This document shows positions 47,405 to 57,081 of a stretch of DNA of 64,000 bases, piece by piece (position 1 is the stretch's first letter; the number at the start of each line of letters is the position of its first letter). The notes beneath the pieces are model-generated. The model did no database searches. It was not told the origin of the DNA and saw only the letters and a list, made by a program, of their open reading frames with translations. Location of the stretch: NCBI GenBank assembly GCA_945928865.1, contig CAMENZ010000006.1, forward strand, positions 1 through 64,000, read 5' to 3'. This stretch comes from an uncultured Clostridia bacterium (GTDB lineage Bacteria; Bacillota; Clostridia; Peptostreptococcales; Anaerovoracaceae). A program made the position numbers and the translations under genes.

Positions 47405-47460
47405 TAATTTCTCCTATGCCGCAAAATCCGCCTCCTCAGCACAGATTTTGCTCTAACTTT

Positions 47461-48729
47461 TTAATCCTCTAAAAGCACTTTGCGAATTAGTGCTATAAAA
47501 TCTTTATTTGTCTTTGTATGGGCTAAATTATCTATGATTTCTTCTGTAACTACCTGCTCCGGCTTATTAGACATAGCACGGCGCATAGCCCAAACAGCTT
47601 CTATCTCCTCTTGATTCATCAACAGGTCCTCGCGGCGTGTACCCGACTTATGAAGACTAAAGGCAGGGAAAATCCTTTTTTCTGAAAGTCTTCTGTCTAA
47701 ATGAAGTTCCATATTTCCTGTACCCTTAAATTCTTCGAATATTACATCATCCATACGGCTACCGGTTTCGACAAGAGCCGTAGCAAGAATCGTGATAGAG
47801 CCACCTTCTTCCATCTTTCGTGCTGCACCGAAGAATTTTTTAGGTCTATGTAAAGCACCCGGATCTAAACCACCTGACAAGGTTCTTCCTGATGCAGGCA
47901 CTACCATATTATAGGCTCTAGCCAATCTTGTAATACTATCCAGCAAAATCACCACATCTTTACCATGTTCCACCAAACGCTCTGCCCTAGCCAATACCAT
48001 TTCGGCTACCTGCACATGATGAGCAGGGAGTTCATCAAAGGTTGAATATATTACCTCCCCACCAATTAAAGAACGCTTCATATCTGTAACCTCTTCAGGT
48101 CTCTCATCTACTAGAAGCACTATGAGTTCCACCTGAGGATAATTTTTCTCTATGGCATTGGCAATTTTCTTAAGTAAAACAGTTTTACCCGTCTTAGGAG
48201 GTGCTACAATCAGTCCTCTCTGCCCCTTACCAATAGGTGCAACTATATCTATCAATCTAGTAGCCAAGTCCTTACTTCCATCTTCCAAACGAAGTCTTTC
48301 ATAAGGAAATATCGGCGTAAGGCTATCAAAATCCGGCCTATTTATAGCAACACTTAAATCTTCATCATTTACAGTTAAAACATATAAAAGTGCTCCAAAT
48401 CTTTCGGTTCCATTAGGAAGTCTGGAAATACCCTTTATCTTATCACCGGTCTTAAGATTAAAACGCCTAATTTGAGCCGGCGCAACATAAATATCCTTTT
48501 CGCTGGTAAGAAAATTATTAAATCTTAAAAAGCCGAAATTATTGTCCTCTTGTATTTCCAAAATCCCCTCAACCTCAGGTCTTTCTTCAGAAGGACCACC
48601 ATTATTTTTATTGGCTTCTGTAACTTCTAAAATTTCAGGCTTCTCTGTAACCTTTACAGCTTCCACCTCCAACGGTTCTGCTTTAGAAATTTCTTCTGTA
48701 TTTTTTATCAAATTTTCCTTCTTGTCCAT
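47461..48729 (-). CDS. rho: Transcription termination factor Rho
   Basis: A hexameric RNA helicase of 422 residues. It has an acidic N-terminal tail of about 50 residues, a cold-shock-like RNA-binding domain ([17 protein letters not shown]), Walker A GPPKTGKT-like [12 protein letters not shown], Walker [16 protein letters not shown], and the Q- and R-loops ([16 protein letters not shown]). Preceded by a strong promoter and a 5' UTR of about 125 bases that could be an autoregulatory target. Confidence 0.96.
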   Translation of the reverse strand: MDKKENLIKNTEEISKAEPLEVEAVKVTEKPEILEVTEANKNNGGPSEERPEVEGILEIQEDNNFGFLRFNNFLTSEKDIYVAPAQIRRFNLKTGDKIKGISRLPNGTERFGALLYVLTVNDEDLSVAINRPDFDSLTPIFPYERLRLEDGSKDLATRLIDIVAPIGKGQRGLIVAPPKTGKTVLLKKIANAIEKNYPQVELIVLLVDERPEEVTDMKRSLIGGEVIYSTFDELPAHHVQVAEMVLARAERLVEHGKDVVILLDSITRLARAYNMVVPASGRTLSGGLDPGALHRPKKFFGAARKMEEGGSITILATALVETGSRMDDVIFEEFKGTGNMELHLDRRLSEKRIFPAFSLHKSGTRREDLLMNQEEIEAVWAMRRAMSNKPEQVVTEEIIDNLAHTKTNKDFIALIRKVLLED

Positions 48730-48861
48730 ATTTTACCCTTGCCTTTCATACCGAAATGATGAGATTTTTAGAATTGATACTAATAACCTAGTTATATAGC
48801 CCTTAAATAAATTGAAGATTAGCCTATAAGATTTGTCAACAAAATTATATTATTATTTCTT

Positions 48862-48890
48862 ATGATATACTTTCAAAGGCTAATTGTCAA
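48862..48890 (-). promoter_or_regulatory. Promoter of rho-DUF1385-prmC
   Basis: TTGACA (48885-48890) and TATCAT (48862-48867) with 17-base spacing on the minus strand. It lies just before the divergent-free gap at the end of sdaAA. Confidence 0.7.
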
Positions 48891-48899
48891 TAGCTTAGG

Positions 48900-49772
48900 C
48901 TAACTCCCATAACACATAGAGCAAGCTGTCGGTGTAGCCGCATTACCGCCTAAAGCAGTTTCCCTAAATTCGCAAGGCAAAGCTCTGCCCACTCTATACA
49001 TAGCTTCTACCATTTCATCAAAAGGTATTATGTGCTTAATCCCTGAAAGGGCGAGCTGAGCAGTAACAAATCCGTTAGAAACCCCTATAGCATTCCTACT
49101 TTGACAAGGAGCTTCCACCAATCCTAAAATCGGATCGCATACCATACCGAGTAAGTTGGAAATTGCCATAGCTGCAGCAGACAGACACATTTCAGGAGTC
49201 CCTCCTAAAAGTTCTACTAAGGCAGAAGCCGCCATAGCTGAAGCTGCTCCAACCTCTGCCTGACAACCGGCTTCCGCACCTGAAACCGATGCATTTTTCA
49301 TCATTATATATCCTAGGGCAGATGCATTTAAAAGCCCCTCTATTAATTTCTCATCACTGAAACCTAAGGTTTCTCCTATACTAATTAAAGCCCCCGGCAC
49401 AACTCCTGAAGACCCTGCTGTAGGCGCTGCTACGATAAGTCCCATAGTACCATTTACTTCTAAAATAGCCATTGAATAAGCTATGGCACGGGTTAATACT
49501 TCACCGCATAAAGCTTTGCCACCTAAGGAGTCTTTAAATTCCATTATCCTTTTAGCCTCTCCTCCTATTAAGCCACCTAAAGATTTCTGCGGTTTTTTAA
49601 TAGGTTCTTTGGCTCCACTTTTCATTATCTCTAAGGAATGGCCCAATTTTTTTATTATTGTATCCCTGTCTATCTGACCTAATTCAACTTCCCTGTTAAG
49701 CATAACCTGTGAAATAGGCAGATTTTGCTCCCTGCAAATTTTAAGTAATTCTATTCCATTTCCAAAATCCAT
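48900..49772 (-). CDS. sdaAA: L-serine ammonia-lyase alpha subunit
   Basis: Iron-sulfur-dependent serine dehydratase converting serine to pyruvate and ammonia, 290 residues. It is the catalytic subunit of the two-chain Firmicute type. Cysteines expected to hold the 4Fe-4S cluster are present (AGCQAEVG, MVCDPILG, TACSMCYGS). The Gly/Ala-rich PTAGSSGVVPGAL core is intact. Located 43 bases after sdaAB. Confidence 0.95.
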   Translation of the reverse strand: MDFGNGIELLKICREQNLPISQVMLNREVELGQIDRDTIIKKLGHSLEIMKSGAKEPIKKPQKSLGGLIGGEAKRIMEFKDSLGGKALCGEVLTRAIAYSMAILEVNGTMGLIVAAPTAGSSGVVPGALISIGETLGFSDEKLIEGLLNASALGYIMMKNASVSGAEAGCQAEVGAASAMAASALVELLGGTPEMCLSAAAMAISNLLGMVCDPILGLVEAPCQSRNAIGVSNGFVTAQLALSGIKHIIPFDEMVEAMYRVGRALPCEFRETALGGNAATPTACSMCYGS

Positions 49773-49815
49773 ATTTCCGATTTTTCTTCCTTTCTATCCA
49801 CTTAAATATCCTGAT

Positions 49816-50484
49816 TTACACCTGAATCAACGTAGTATTTTTAATATATTCGTGCGACTTAATCTCCTCCAAAATCTCCCTAGGAATTTGTTCATCGGAC
49901 TCAATTATTGTATATGCTGTTAAGCCTTTAGCTTCTCTAAAAAGTCTCATAAAGGCAATATTTACATTGTGGTTTGCAAGGCAAGTAGAAAGATGAGCTA
50001 TCACTCCCGGCTTATCATCTTGCTTAACAATTATGGTACTGTATTCTCCCGTAAACTCTACTTTTATATTATTTATTTTAACAATTTTTATTTTACCGCC
50101 ACCTATGGACCAACCTCTTATAAATAAAGTCTTTCCATCTTTATCCGTCAGTAAAATATCCGCCGTATTAGGATGCCCTCCATCGCCTTCATCATCTATT
50201 TTGAATTCATACTTCAAACCGGATTTATCAGCAATTTCAAAGGCTTGTCGTATTCTAACATCATCCGGTGCGAAACCTTGTATGCCACCTAAAAGCGCCT
50301 TATCTGTTCCATGTCCCCTATAGGTCTTTGCAAAGGAACCATATAGGGTGAAAATCACAGATACAGGTTGACTTGAAAAAAGCTTTCTTGCCATCCTCGC
50401 AATTTCTGCAGCCCCTGCCGTATGAGAACTGGAAGGTCCTATCATCTCGGGACCTATAACATCAAATATACTTATAAAATTCAT
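49816..50484 (-). CDS. sdaAB: L-serine ammonia-lyase beta subunit
   Basis: A 222-residue partner of SdaAA with the family start FDVIGPEMIGPSSSHTAGA and a C-terminal ACT domain (PGVIAHLSTCLANHNVNIAFM) likely to sense serine. GAGGGG precedes its ATG, and a TGTATAAT element sits just upstream within the terminator flank, so it may have its own promoter. Confidence 0.95.
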   Translation of the reverse strand: MNFISIFDVIGPEMIGPSSSHTAGAAEIARMARKLFSSQPVSVIFTLYGSFAKTYRGHGTDKALLGGIQGFAPDDVRIRQAFEIADKSGLKYEFKIDDEGDGGHPNTADILLTDKDGKTLFIRGWSIGGGKIKIVKINNIKVEFTGEYSTIIVKQDDKPGVIAHLSTCLANHNVNIAFMRLFREAKGLTAYTIIESDEQIPREILEEIKSHEYIKNTTLIQV

Positions 50485-50506
50485 TATTTACCCCTCTAAT
50501 TATACA

Positions 50507-50540
50507 GAAAAGGGAGAACTCTTATATAGTCTCCCTTTTT
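50507..50540 (-). terminator. Terminator of the M18 peptidase gene
   Basis: AAGGGAGA and TCTCCCTT arms with T-runs on both sides. It separates the peptidase gene from sdaAB. Confidence 0.8.
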
Positions 50541-50562
50541 ATATGCTATTCAAAATTTAAAA

Positions 50563-51939
50563 CTATTTCGCTTCATATACAGCCTTACAGCCTTTGTAAG
50601 TCATATAGCAATCAATCTTGGACACCACTTCAAATGGTGAGTGCATACTTAGAACAGGTACTCCTGCATCTATAGTTTCTATGTTTCTATTAGCCAAGTC
50701 TAAAGCAACAGTACCGCCACCACCGGCATCTACCTTGCCCATTTCTGCCATCTGCCATAAAACTTCATTATCGTCGAACCATCTAAGGACTTTCGCTACC
50801 GTTTCCGCATTAGCATCGGATGCACCGCCCTTACCTCTGGAACCTGTGTATTTGCAAAGTCCTATACCCTGATTAATATGAGCTCCGTTTCTAACTTCAA
50901 AAACTTCCATATAGTTAGGATCTACAGCGGCAGTTACATCACAGGATAAGCAGAAAGAATTTTCAAAACACTGGAATAAATCTACACCCTGACTATCACA
51001 AAGGTTCTTCATAAAGTTTTCAAAAGCCTGTGAAATCATACCTGTAACACCCATAGAACCAACTTCTTCCTTATCTGCTAAAATAAGAACCGCTGTTTTT
51101 TCAGGAGTTTCTATATCGAACATAGCTTTAAGGCCTGCGTAAGAGCAAACCCTGTCATCATGTCCATATCCGCCTATAAGACTTCCATCTAACCCAATAT
51201 CTGTAGGAAGATACGCCGGAATAGCCTCTAACTCAGCAGATATAAAATCTTCTTCAACTATTCCATATTTTTCATTTAATTTTTCTAAAATATTATGTTT
51301 AATTCTATCTGTAGCATCAGCATCACCGATTGGCTCACTACCTACTAAAATATTAAGACCTTCTCCCGTAAAAGCTTCACCTAAAGGTTTCTTATTCTGT
51401 TCCTGTCCCAAATGAGGTAAAAGGTCTGTAATTACTAACTTTGGTTCATTTCCTTCACCAATTTTAACCTCTACTACCCTGCCATCTCTTAAAGCCACAA
51501 CTCCGTGAAGTTCCAAAGGAATAGTAACCCACTGGTACTTTCTAATACCACCATAGTAATGTGTCTTTAACAAAGCTTGACCATTTTCCTCATATAAAGG
51601 AGAGGGCTTAAGATCTAATCTAGGTGAATCAATATGAGAAGCTATAATATTAGCACCCTTTTCTAAACCGGATTTTCCTATGATAGCTAAGTTCACATTC
51701 TTTTCTCTGTTATTAAAATAAACCTTATCTCCTGCCTTAAGCTCCATACCCCTTTTATAAGGTACAAAACCTAAAGCTTCAGCCTGCCTTATGGTTTCCT
51801 TAACACATTCTCTTTCAGTACGACCAACCCCTAAATATTCTTTATAAAGCTGGCAATATTCTTCCATTTTAGCCTTTTCTGCTTTATCCATTACATCAAA
51901 GCCATTTTTTCTTTTCATAAATAATTTTTCTCTTTCCAT
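50563..51939 (-). CDS. M18 family aminopeptidase (second paralogue)
   Basis: A zinc aminopeptidase of about 458 residues. Signatures include IIASHIDSPRLDLKPSPLYE, DKEEVGSMG and a C-terminal SMHSPFEVVSK. Closer to the LAP4-like Firmicute group than the paralogue at 2044-3345. I chose ATG at 51937-51939 since GGAGG lies upstream; a TTG five codons earlier would bury it. It follows the phosphoribosyltransferase gene by 18 bases, so the two are probably co-transcribed. Confidence 0.9.
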   Translation of the reverse strand: MEREKLFMKRKNGFDVMDKAEKAKMEEYCQLYKEYLGVGRTERECVKETIRQAEALGFVPYKRGMELKAGDKVYFNNREKNVNLAIIGKSGLEKGANIIASHIDSPRLDLKPSPLYEENGQALLKTHYYGGIRKYQWVTIPLELHGVVALRDGRVVEVKIGEGNEPKLVITDLLPHLGQEQNKKPLGEAFTGEGLNILVGSEPIGDADATDRIKHNILEKLNEKYGIVEEDFISAELEAIPAYLPTDIGLDGSLIGGYGHDDRVCSYAGLKAMFDIETPEKTAVLILADKEEVGSMGVTGMISQAFENFMKNLCDSQGVDLFQCFENSFCLSCDVTAAVDPNYMEVFEVRNGAHINQGIGLCKYTGSRGKGGASDANAETVAKVLRWFDDNEVLWQMAEMGKVDAGGGGTVALDLANRNIETIDAGVPVLSMHSPFEVVSKIDCYMTYKGCKAVYEAK

Positions 51940-51957
51940 TTTAATCACCTCCAAAAA

Positions 51958-52509
51958 TTATTTTACACTTCCGTCAGCATTGAAAACAGGTAGTTTTTCT
52001 AAGAAGATAATATCTTCTCTTTCAGTTGCCTCACCTTCCGCTAAGACAGCCATTCTTCCAACAATAGTTCCACCTGCTCTGTTCACTAAATTTTCAAGAG
52101 ATCTTAAGGATTCACCTGTAGAAATTACATCATCCACAATTAAAACCTTCTTATCTTTAAGCATATTAACCTCAGTGTCGCCTATATAAAGAGTCTGCAC
52201 ATGGTCAGTAGTAATAGAATCCACCTCCGTAGATATGATGTTATTCATATAAAGTTTCGGCCCTTTTCTAGCAATTACATAGTTGTTAGTTTCTGCCTGT
52301 TTTGCCATTTCATAGCATAGAGGTATTCCCTTTGCTTCCGCCGTAATCAAAACATCAAAATCCGGAGCCTTAGCCAAAAGCTCCCTTGCAGAAGCCACTG
52401 TCACCTCCACATCACCAAACATAATAAAAGCCCCAATATATAAATCATCTGTAATTCTACAAAGAGGTAGCTGTCTTTTCAATCCAGCTATGGTCATTTC
52501 ATGAAACAT
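51958..52509 (-). CDS. Adenine-type phosphoribosyltransferase
   Basis: A 183-residue purine phosphoribosyltransferase. The PRPP-binding loop VLIVDDVISTGES is clear at about residues 117-129, and VLITAEAKGIPL matches the flexible hood of adenine and related transferases. It lies next to a purine-type permease (52617-54023), so purine salvage is likely. ATG at 52507-52509 has AAGGA seven bases upstream; a longer frame exists but is not favoured. Exact base specificity is uncertain. Confidence 0.85.
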   Translation of the reverse strand: MFHEMTIAGLKRQLPLCRITDDLYIGAFIMFGDVEVTVASARELLAKAPDFDVLITAEAKGIPLCYEMAKQAETNNYVIARKGPKLYMNNIISTEVDSITTDHVQTLYIGDTEVNMLKDKKVLIVDDVISTGESLRSLENLVNRAGGTIVGRMAVLAEGEATEREDIIFLEKLPVFNADGSVK

Positions 52510-52616
52510 GATACATTCCTTTCTCAAGGCACTTTCCACTGATTTCCAAAATCCGCCTGTGCCAACCTTTTATTTTTTATTATTCAGTTAAAACCGAATT
52601 TTCATTATCTATGTTA

Positions 52617-54023
52617 TTACATAGTTATAAAACAGAATTTGAATACAAACAAAATTCCTACTATAGCTACCATAACATCTTTCTTTTCAAATTTACCTGT
52701 AAAAATAGTAATTAAAGTGTAAGCTATAGAGCCGATACCTATACCGTTTGCAATGGAATAAGTGAGGGGCATCATTATTAAGGTTAAAAATGCAGGAGCC
52801 GCAAATCTCATTTCGCTCATATCTACATTTTTAAAGTTTCCTAACATTAAAACTCCTACATAAATTAATGCAGGGGCTGTAGCACAACTTGGTACTACAC
52901 TTGCTAAAGGTGCCAGAAATAAACAAAGTATAAAGCATATAGAAGTTACTAAACTTGTTAAACCGGTTCTTCCCCCTACAGCAATTCCTGAAGCAGATTC
53001 TATGAAAGTAGTACAAGTTGATGTTCCTAAAGCCGCACCTGTAACGGTCGCTATAGAGTCGCAAGTCATACACTGATTTAAGCTTTCCGGATCTCCGTTT
53101 GCATCCAACATTTCTGCCTGTGTAGCCGTTCCATATAAAGCCCCAATAGTATCAAACATATCTACCATACAAAAAGCTATTACATAGAGGATAACGCTAA
53201 AGGTTCCTCCGATAAAAGCAGGATTGAAGGTAAGGCTCCAAGCTTCTTTACTAAACACCGCAAATAAACCAACTTCCACAAAATCCTTAAAAGACTGACC
53301 TATCTGCCCCATATCAAAGGACGGCGTAACACCTGAAATCACATAATATAGTGCTGTAGTAACAGCCATACCTATAAGTACATTCCCCTTAACCTTTAAC
53401 TGATGAAGCACTATTATAATTATAAATCCTAACAAAGCTAACAAAGCAGGAAGAATAGTAAGTATTCCGCCCTCTCCCTTAATAGCTCCATGAATATCTA
53501 CAAACTGAGTTAAGGTATATTGATTGTCCTGAATAATCCCTACATTCTGAAAACCTATAAAGGCTATAAATAAACCTATACCCGCAGAAATAGAAGTCTT
53601 TAAACATTCCGGCATAGCCTTAGCTATGTACTGTCTAGCTCCTGTAACAGATAAAACTAAAAACAGTAATCCGGAAAGAAGTATTATCACCAAACCTGCC
53701 TTATAGCCGGCTACTGCATCTCCTCCGGATATGACCTGAGGTAATATAAAGCTCACAAAGAAAAATGAATTCAGCCCCATACCACAAGCCTGTGCAAAAG
53801 GCATATTAGCATATAATGCCATCAAAAGAGTTCCTATAGTTGCAACTAAAATCGATCCTACATAAACTGCGTTCCAAACGCTAGTAAGTCCCTCTGTAAA
53901 CCCTGTAACCTGATTAGGATTTACAAAGATAATATATGCCATAGCAAAAAAAGTAGTCAGTCCTGCAATTATTTCTGTTTTAACATTAGAGCCTCTCTTA
54001 GTTATTTCAAAAAATTTATCCAT
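52617..54023 (-). CDS. NCS2/AzgA-family purine permease
   Basis: A 468-residue membrane protein with about 12 hydrophobic segments. Signature stretches include GLTTFFAMAYIIFVNPNQ, YANMPFAQACGMGLNSFF and LGTSTCTTFIESASGIAVGGRTGLTS, typical of hypoxanthine/guanine/adenine permeases. ATG at 54021-54023 has AGGA upstream; an earlier TTG lacks a site. No purine riboswitch was found in the 90-base gap upstream. Confidence 0.92.
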   Translation of the reverse strand: MDKFFEITKRGSNVKTEIIAGLTTFFAMAYIIFVNPNQVTGFTEGLTSVWNAVYVGSILVATIGTLLMALYANMPFAQACGMGLNSFFFVSFILPQVISGGDAVAGYKAGLVIILLSGLLFLVLSVTGARQYIAKAMPECLKTSISAGIGLFIAFIGFQNVGIIQDNQYTLTQFVDIHGAIKGEGGILTILPALLALLGFIIIIVLHQLKVKGNVLIGMAVTTALYYVISGVTPSFDMGQIGQSFKDFVEVGLFAVFSKEAWSLTFNPAFIGGTFSVILYVIAFCMVDMFDTIGALYGTATQAEMLDANGDPESLNQCMTCDSIATVTGAALGTSTCTTFIESASGIAVGGRTGLTSLVTSICFILCLFLAPLASVVPSCATAPALIYVGVLMLGNFKNVDMSEMRFAAPAFLTLIMMPLTYSIANGIGIGSIAYTLITIFTGKFEKKDVMVAIVGILFVFKFCFITM

Positions 54024-54103
54024 ATTAAATTGTCCTGTTAGTCCTTTCAATATAAAGTATTTATTCCAGCGAATTTCATGCTTTAATTTTAGATTTTGTC
54101 ATA

Positions 54104-55012
54104 TTATAGCTTGTTTTTTTCCGGTAGATTAGAGATAATTACGGCTAAGAAAATTACTCCGCAACCGATCAATTCTCTAACAGACATAGATTCATGAAGC
54201 AGCATTGCTCCGAAAACTACTGCGAATACCGATTCCAAGCACATTAAAAGTGATGCCACTGTCGGTTCTGCATGTTTCTGAGCTACAATCTGTAAAGTGT
54301 AACCAATACCACAAGACAGAACTCCTGCATATAAAATAGGAACTGTACAAGCTAAAATAGCATCTAATTTAGGCTCTTCAAATATGAACATACATATAAT
54401 TCCAATAAGGCCTGATATTAAGAACTGAACACATGCCAATTTAACACCGTCAACCTTAGGTGCAAAGTAATCAACCACTAAAATATGCACAGAAAAAGCT
54501 GCTGCACATAAAAGCACCAAAGTATCTCCGGGAGAAAGACTAAAATTCTTATCTGTCATACATAAAAGATAAAGTCCTGCTGCTCCTAAAACAACACAGA
54601 GCCACATAATAGGTCTAACTCTTTTTCTAAGAAGTACACTTAAAATCGGTACAAATACCACATATAAAGTAGTAATAAACCCTGCTTTGCCTGCAGTTGT
54701 AAGCCCCACACCAAACTGTTGAAGGGTTGCAGCTACAAAGAGTACGGCTCCGCAGCAAAATCCGCCTATAAGAATAAGCTTGTTTTCTTTGCGTTTTTCT
54801 TCTCCCTGTATATCGCTCATTTCTCTTTGGTTTTTTCCTCTATTCATAAATAAAATTACAGGTATAAGTACTAAACCACCTATAAAAGTTCTAATTCCAT
54901 TAAAGGTAAAACCTCCTACATAGTCCATTCCACTTTTCTGAGCAACGAAGGCTGAACCCCATATCATCGCTGTAATCAAAAGAAGAATATTACTCTGCAT
55001 TTTCTTACTCAT
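54104..55012 (-). CDS. EamA-family (DMT) transporter
   Basis: About 302 residues and ten hydrophobic segments in two EamA repeats (LLLITAMIWGSAFVAQKSGM and the second half from LVLLCAAAFSVHILVVDYFA). The ending SNLPEKNKL is short and basic. Substrate unknown; amino-acid or metabolite efflux is common in the family. The start at 55010-55012 has GAGGA upstream; a longer frame adds 28 residues without support. Divergent from the cobamide-remodelling operon. Confidence 0.88.
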   Translation of the reverse strand: MSKKMQSNILLLITAMIWGSAFVAQKSGMDYVGGFTFNGIRTFIGGLVLIPVILFMNRGKNQREMSDIQGEEKRKENKLILIGGFCCGAVLFVAATLQQFGVGLTTAGKAGFITTLYVVFVPILSVLLRKRVRPIMWLCVVLGAAGLYLLCMTDKNFSLSPGDTLVLLCAAAFSVHILVVDYFAPKVDGVKLACVQFLISGLIGIICMFIFEEPKLDAILACTVPILYAGVLSCGIGYTLQIVAQKHAEPTVASLLMCLESVFAVVFGAMLLHESMSVRELIGCGVIFLAVIISNLPEKNKL

Positions 55013-55136
55013 AACTATCCTCATTTCTTGTCCAAAAAATACTTTTACTCCTAATTCTATCAAAAAACTTACAACTTTGCAAGATATAGCCTTCATAATA
55101 CTTTCAATTTTATTATAAATATGATATTATTATTCT

Positions 55137-55922
55137 ATGTGTGATAATTTACGAAACAGGCTCTATGTATGCAGTTTTTCTAATCATTTCATAGAAGCCA
55201 TAAAAACTTATAACTTAGGTATGGAAATAAACCATACCTGCATTTCAGAATGTTTAGATGAAGATTTGGAAACCAGATCTCATCTTCTAAAAGAGATTCA
55301 AAAAGATATAGACCTTTCCATGCCTAAAAATCTTATTTTACATGGTCCATTTACGGAAATTTATCCTGCAGGAATAGATTATAGGGCCAGAGCCTTCGGT
55401 ATGGAAAGATTGAATCAGGCTTATGAAGTCGCTACCCATTTTAATATAAACAGAATGGTAGTTCATACAGGTTGGATGCCTCAACTATATTTCAAAAGTT
55501 GGCAAGCAGAAAAAGGTGCTATATTTTGGAAGAAATTTATGGAAGATAAGCCCAAAGACTTCAACATACTCATTGAAAATGTTCTGGAAGATGAGCCTTA
55601 TATGCTAAGGGAAATGATGGAAATTATTTCAGACCCTAGAATTAAACTTTGCTTAGATGTAGGGCATGCTAATGCCACCACAGTTAAAGATTTAAAGGTT
55701 GAGAATTGGATAGAGGTACTGGCACCTTATATCGACCATTTCCATCTTCACAATAATGACGGTACCCGTGATGCCCATCACCCCTTTACTCTGGGAACTT
55801 TAAACTTTCATTCCATAATGGATTGCATAGGCAGATTTTGCAATAACAAGGTCACCTTTACTATTGAATCCGGTGAATGTTTGCCTTGTCTTAAATGGCT
55901 ACACGCCAATAAATATATTTAA
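55137..55922 (+). CDS. cbiR: CbiR-like cobamide phosphodiesterase (AP-endonuclease-2 TIM barrel)
   Basis: A 261-residue TIM-barrel protein of the sugar-phosphate isomerase/AP endonuclease 2 superfamily. Metal-site residues fit this fold: NLILHGPF (His), RMVVHTGW (His), NILIENVLED (Glu), LCLDVGHAN (Asp, His), IDHFHLHNND (His), TIESGE (Glu). It lies 25 bases before cobT and heads cobT-cobU-cobS. CbiR of Akkermansia, from this superfamily, hydrolyses the nucleotide loop of cobamides for remodelling, and its homologues often neighbour these genes. The call therefore rests on fold plus context. There is no ribosome binding site, and a TATTAT element lies only six to ten bases before the ATG, so translation may be leaderless. 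Confidence 0.75.
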   Translation: MCDNLRNRLYVCSFSNHFIEAIKTYNLGMEINHTCISECLDEDLETRSHLLKEIQKDIDLSMPKNLILHGPFTEIYPAGIDYRARAFGMERLNQAYEVATHFNINRMVVHTGWMPQLYFKSWQAEKGAIFWKKFMEDKPKDFNILIENVLEDEPYMLREMMEIISDPRIKLCLDVGHANATTVKDLKVENWIEVLAPYIDHFHLHNNDGTRDAHHPFTLGTLNFHSIMDCIGRFCNNKVTFTIESGECLPCLKWLHANKYI

Positions 55923-55947
55923 CCGATAATAACTTGGAGGACAACAG

Positions 55948-57081
55948 ATGAACAAACAATTAATGGAAATTTTAGATGAAATTGACCGTTTAGGAGATTT
56001 AGATCCTAAGGCTATGAAGGAAGCTTCCTTAAGACAGGAAATTTTAGCAAAACCCACAGGTGCTTTAGGGCTCTTAGAAGATATTTCAATTCAATTAGCC
56101 GGAATTACCGGTAAGGTTAAAAACAGTGTAAAGAAGCAAGCTATAACCATAATGTGTGCGGATAACGGCGTGGTAGATGAAGGTATTGCTTCCGCTCCAC
56201 AATCGGTTACTTTAGCTCAAACCATTAATTTTACCAGACATTTTACAGGTGTAAGTGCTATGGCTAAATATTTTGATATGGACCTCTTAGTTGTAGATAC
56301 AGGTGTAAAAATGCCTATACCCGCTCATCTTTACAGTGCTGAAATGGCAAACAATAGCTTAGAACTTTCTAAGAAAATTGTAAATAGAAGAATTGCTAAC
56401 GGAACTAAAAATTTAGCCAGAGAAAATGCTATGACAGAATCTGAAGCAATTCAAGGAATTACAATCGGCTTGGAAGCCGTAGCTGCTTTAAAAAAATGTA
56501 AATATGAAATCTTCGGAGTTGGAGAAATGGGTATAGGAAATACTACTACCAGCGCCTGTGTCCTTTCTGCTCTTACGGGAGCTAAGGCAGAAGATGTTGT
56601 AGGCAGAGGTGGCGGACTAAACGACGAAGGTCTTGCTAAAAAACTTGCCATCGTTACAGATATGACCAAAGACCTGGATAAAGAAGATGTAATCGGTATT
56701 CTAACTAAAGTTGGCGGCTTTGATATTTGTGCAATGGTCGGTGCCTTCCTTGGAGCCGCTTATTATAAAATTCCTGTAGTTATAGACGGTTATATTTCCG
56801 CTGTTTCTGCTCTGGCTGCCTGCAAATTGGCGCCAAAGGCTATAAACTATATGTTCGGTTCACATCAATCTAAGGAACCGGGTTATTTAATAGCAATAGA
56901 AGCATTAGGTATAAAACCTTTCTTTAATTTAGGCATGAGATTAGGTGAAGGGTCCGGTTGCCCTATCAGCTTCAAAATCATTGAAACCGCCTGTGCTACC
57001 ATGAATGGCATGGCAACCTTTGATGAGGGAGCTATAAATGCAGACTACTTAGAGGAAGGAAAGAAAGGAAACTTCTTTTAA
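55948..57081 (+). CDS. cobT: Nicotinate-nucleotide:base phosphoribosyltransferase CobT
   Basis: Activates the lower-ligand base (dimethylbenzimidazole or another) to its alpha-ribotide for nucleotide-loop assembly. It has 377 residues, slightly above the usual 350. Family motifs: KPTGALGLLEDIS, CADNGVVDEGI, VGEMGIGNTTTSA, VGRGGGLND and the Gly-rich LGMRLGEGSGCP near the end, before the catalytic-Glu region. A strong TTGGAGGA site precedes the ATG. Part of cbiR-cobT-cobU-cobS. Confidence 0.96.
   Translation: MNKQLMEILDEIDRLGDLDPKAMKEASLRQEILAKPTGALGLLEDISIQLAGITGKVKNSVKKQAITIMCADNGVVDEGIASAPQSVTLAQTINFTRHFTGVSAMAKYFDMDLLVVDTGVKMPIPAHLYSAEMANNSLELSKKIVNRRIANGTKNLARENAMTESEAIQGITIGLEAVAALKKCKYEIFGVGEMGIGNTTTSACVLSALTGAKAEDVVGRGGGLNDEGLAKKLAIVTDMTKDLDKEDVIGILTKVGGFDICAMVGAFLGAAYYKIPVVIDGYISAVSALAACKLAPKAINYMFGSHQSKEPGYLIAIEALGIKPFFNLGMRLGEGSGCPISFKIIETACATMNGMATFDEGAINADYLEEGKKGNFF

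Noticed and set aside
54024..54103. Purine riboswitch upstream of the permease
   Set aside because: No conserved purine-aptamer core or terminator could be found in the gap.
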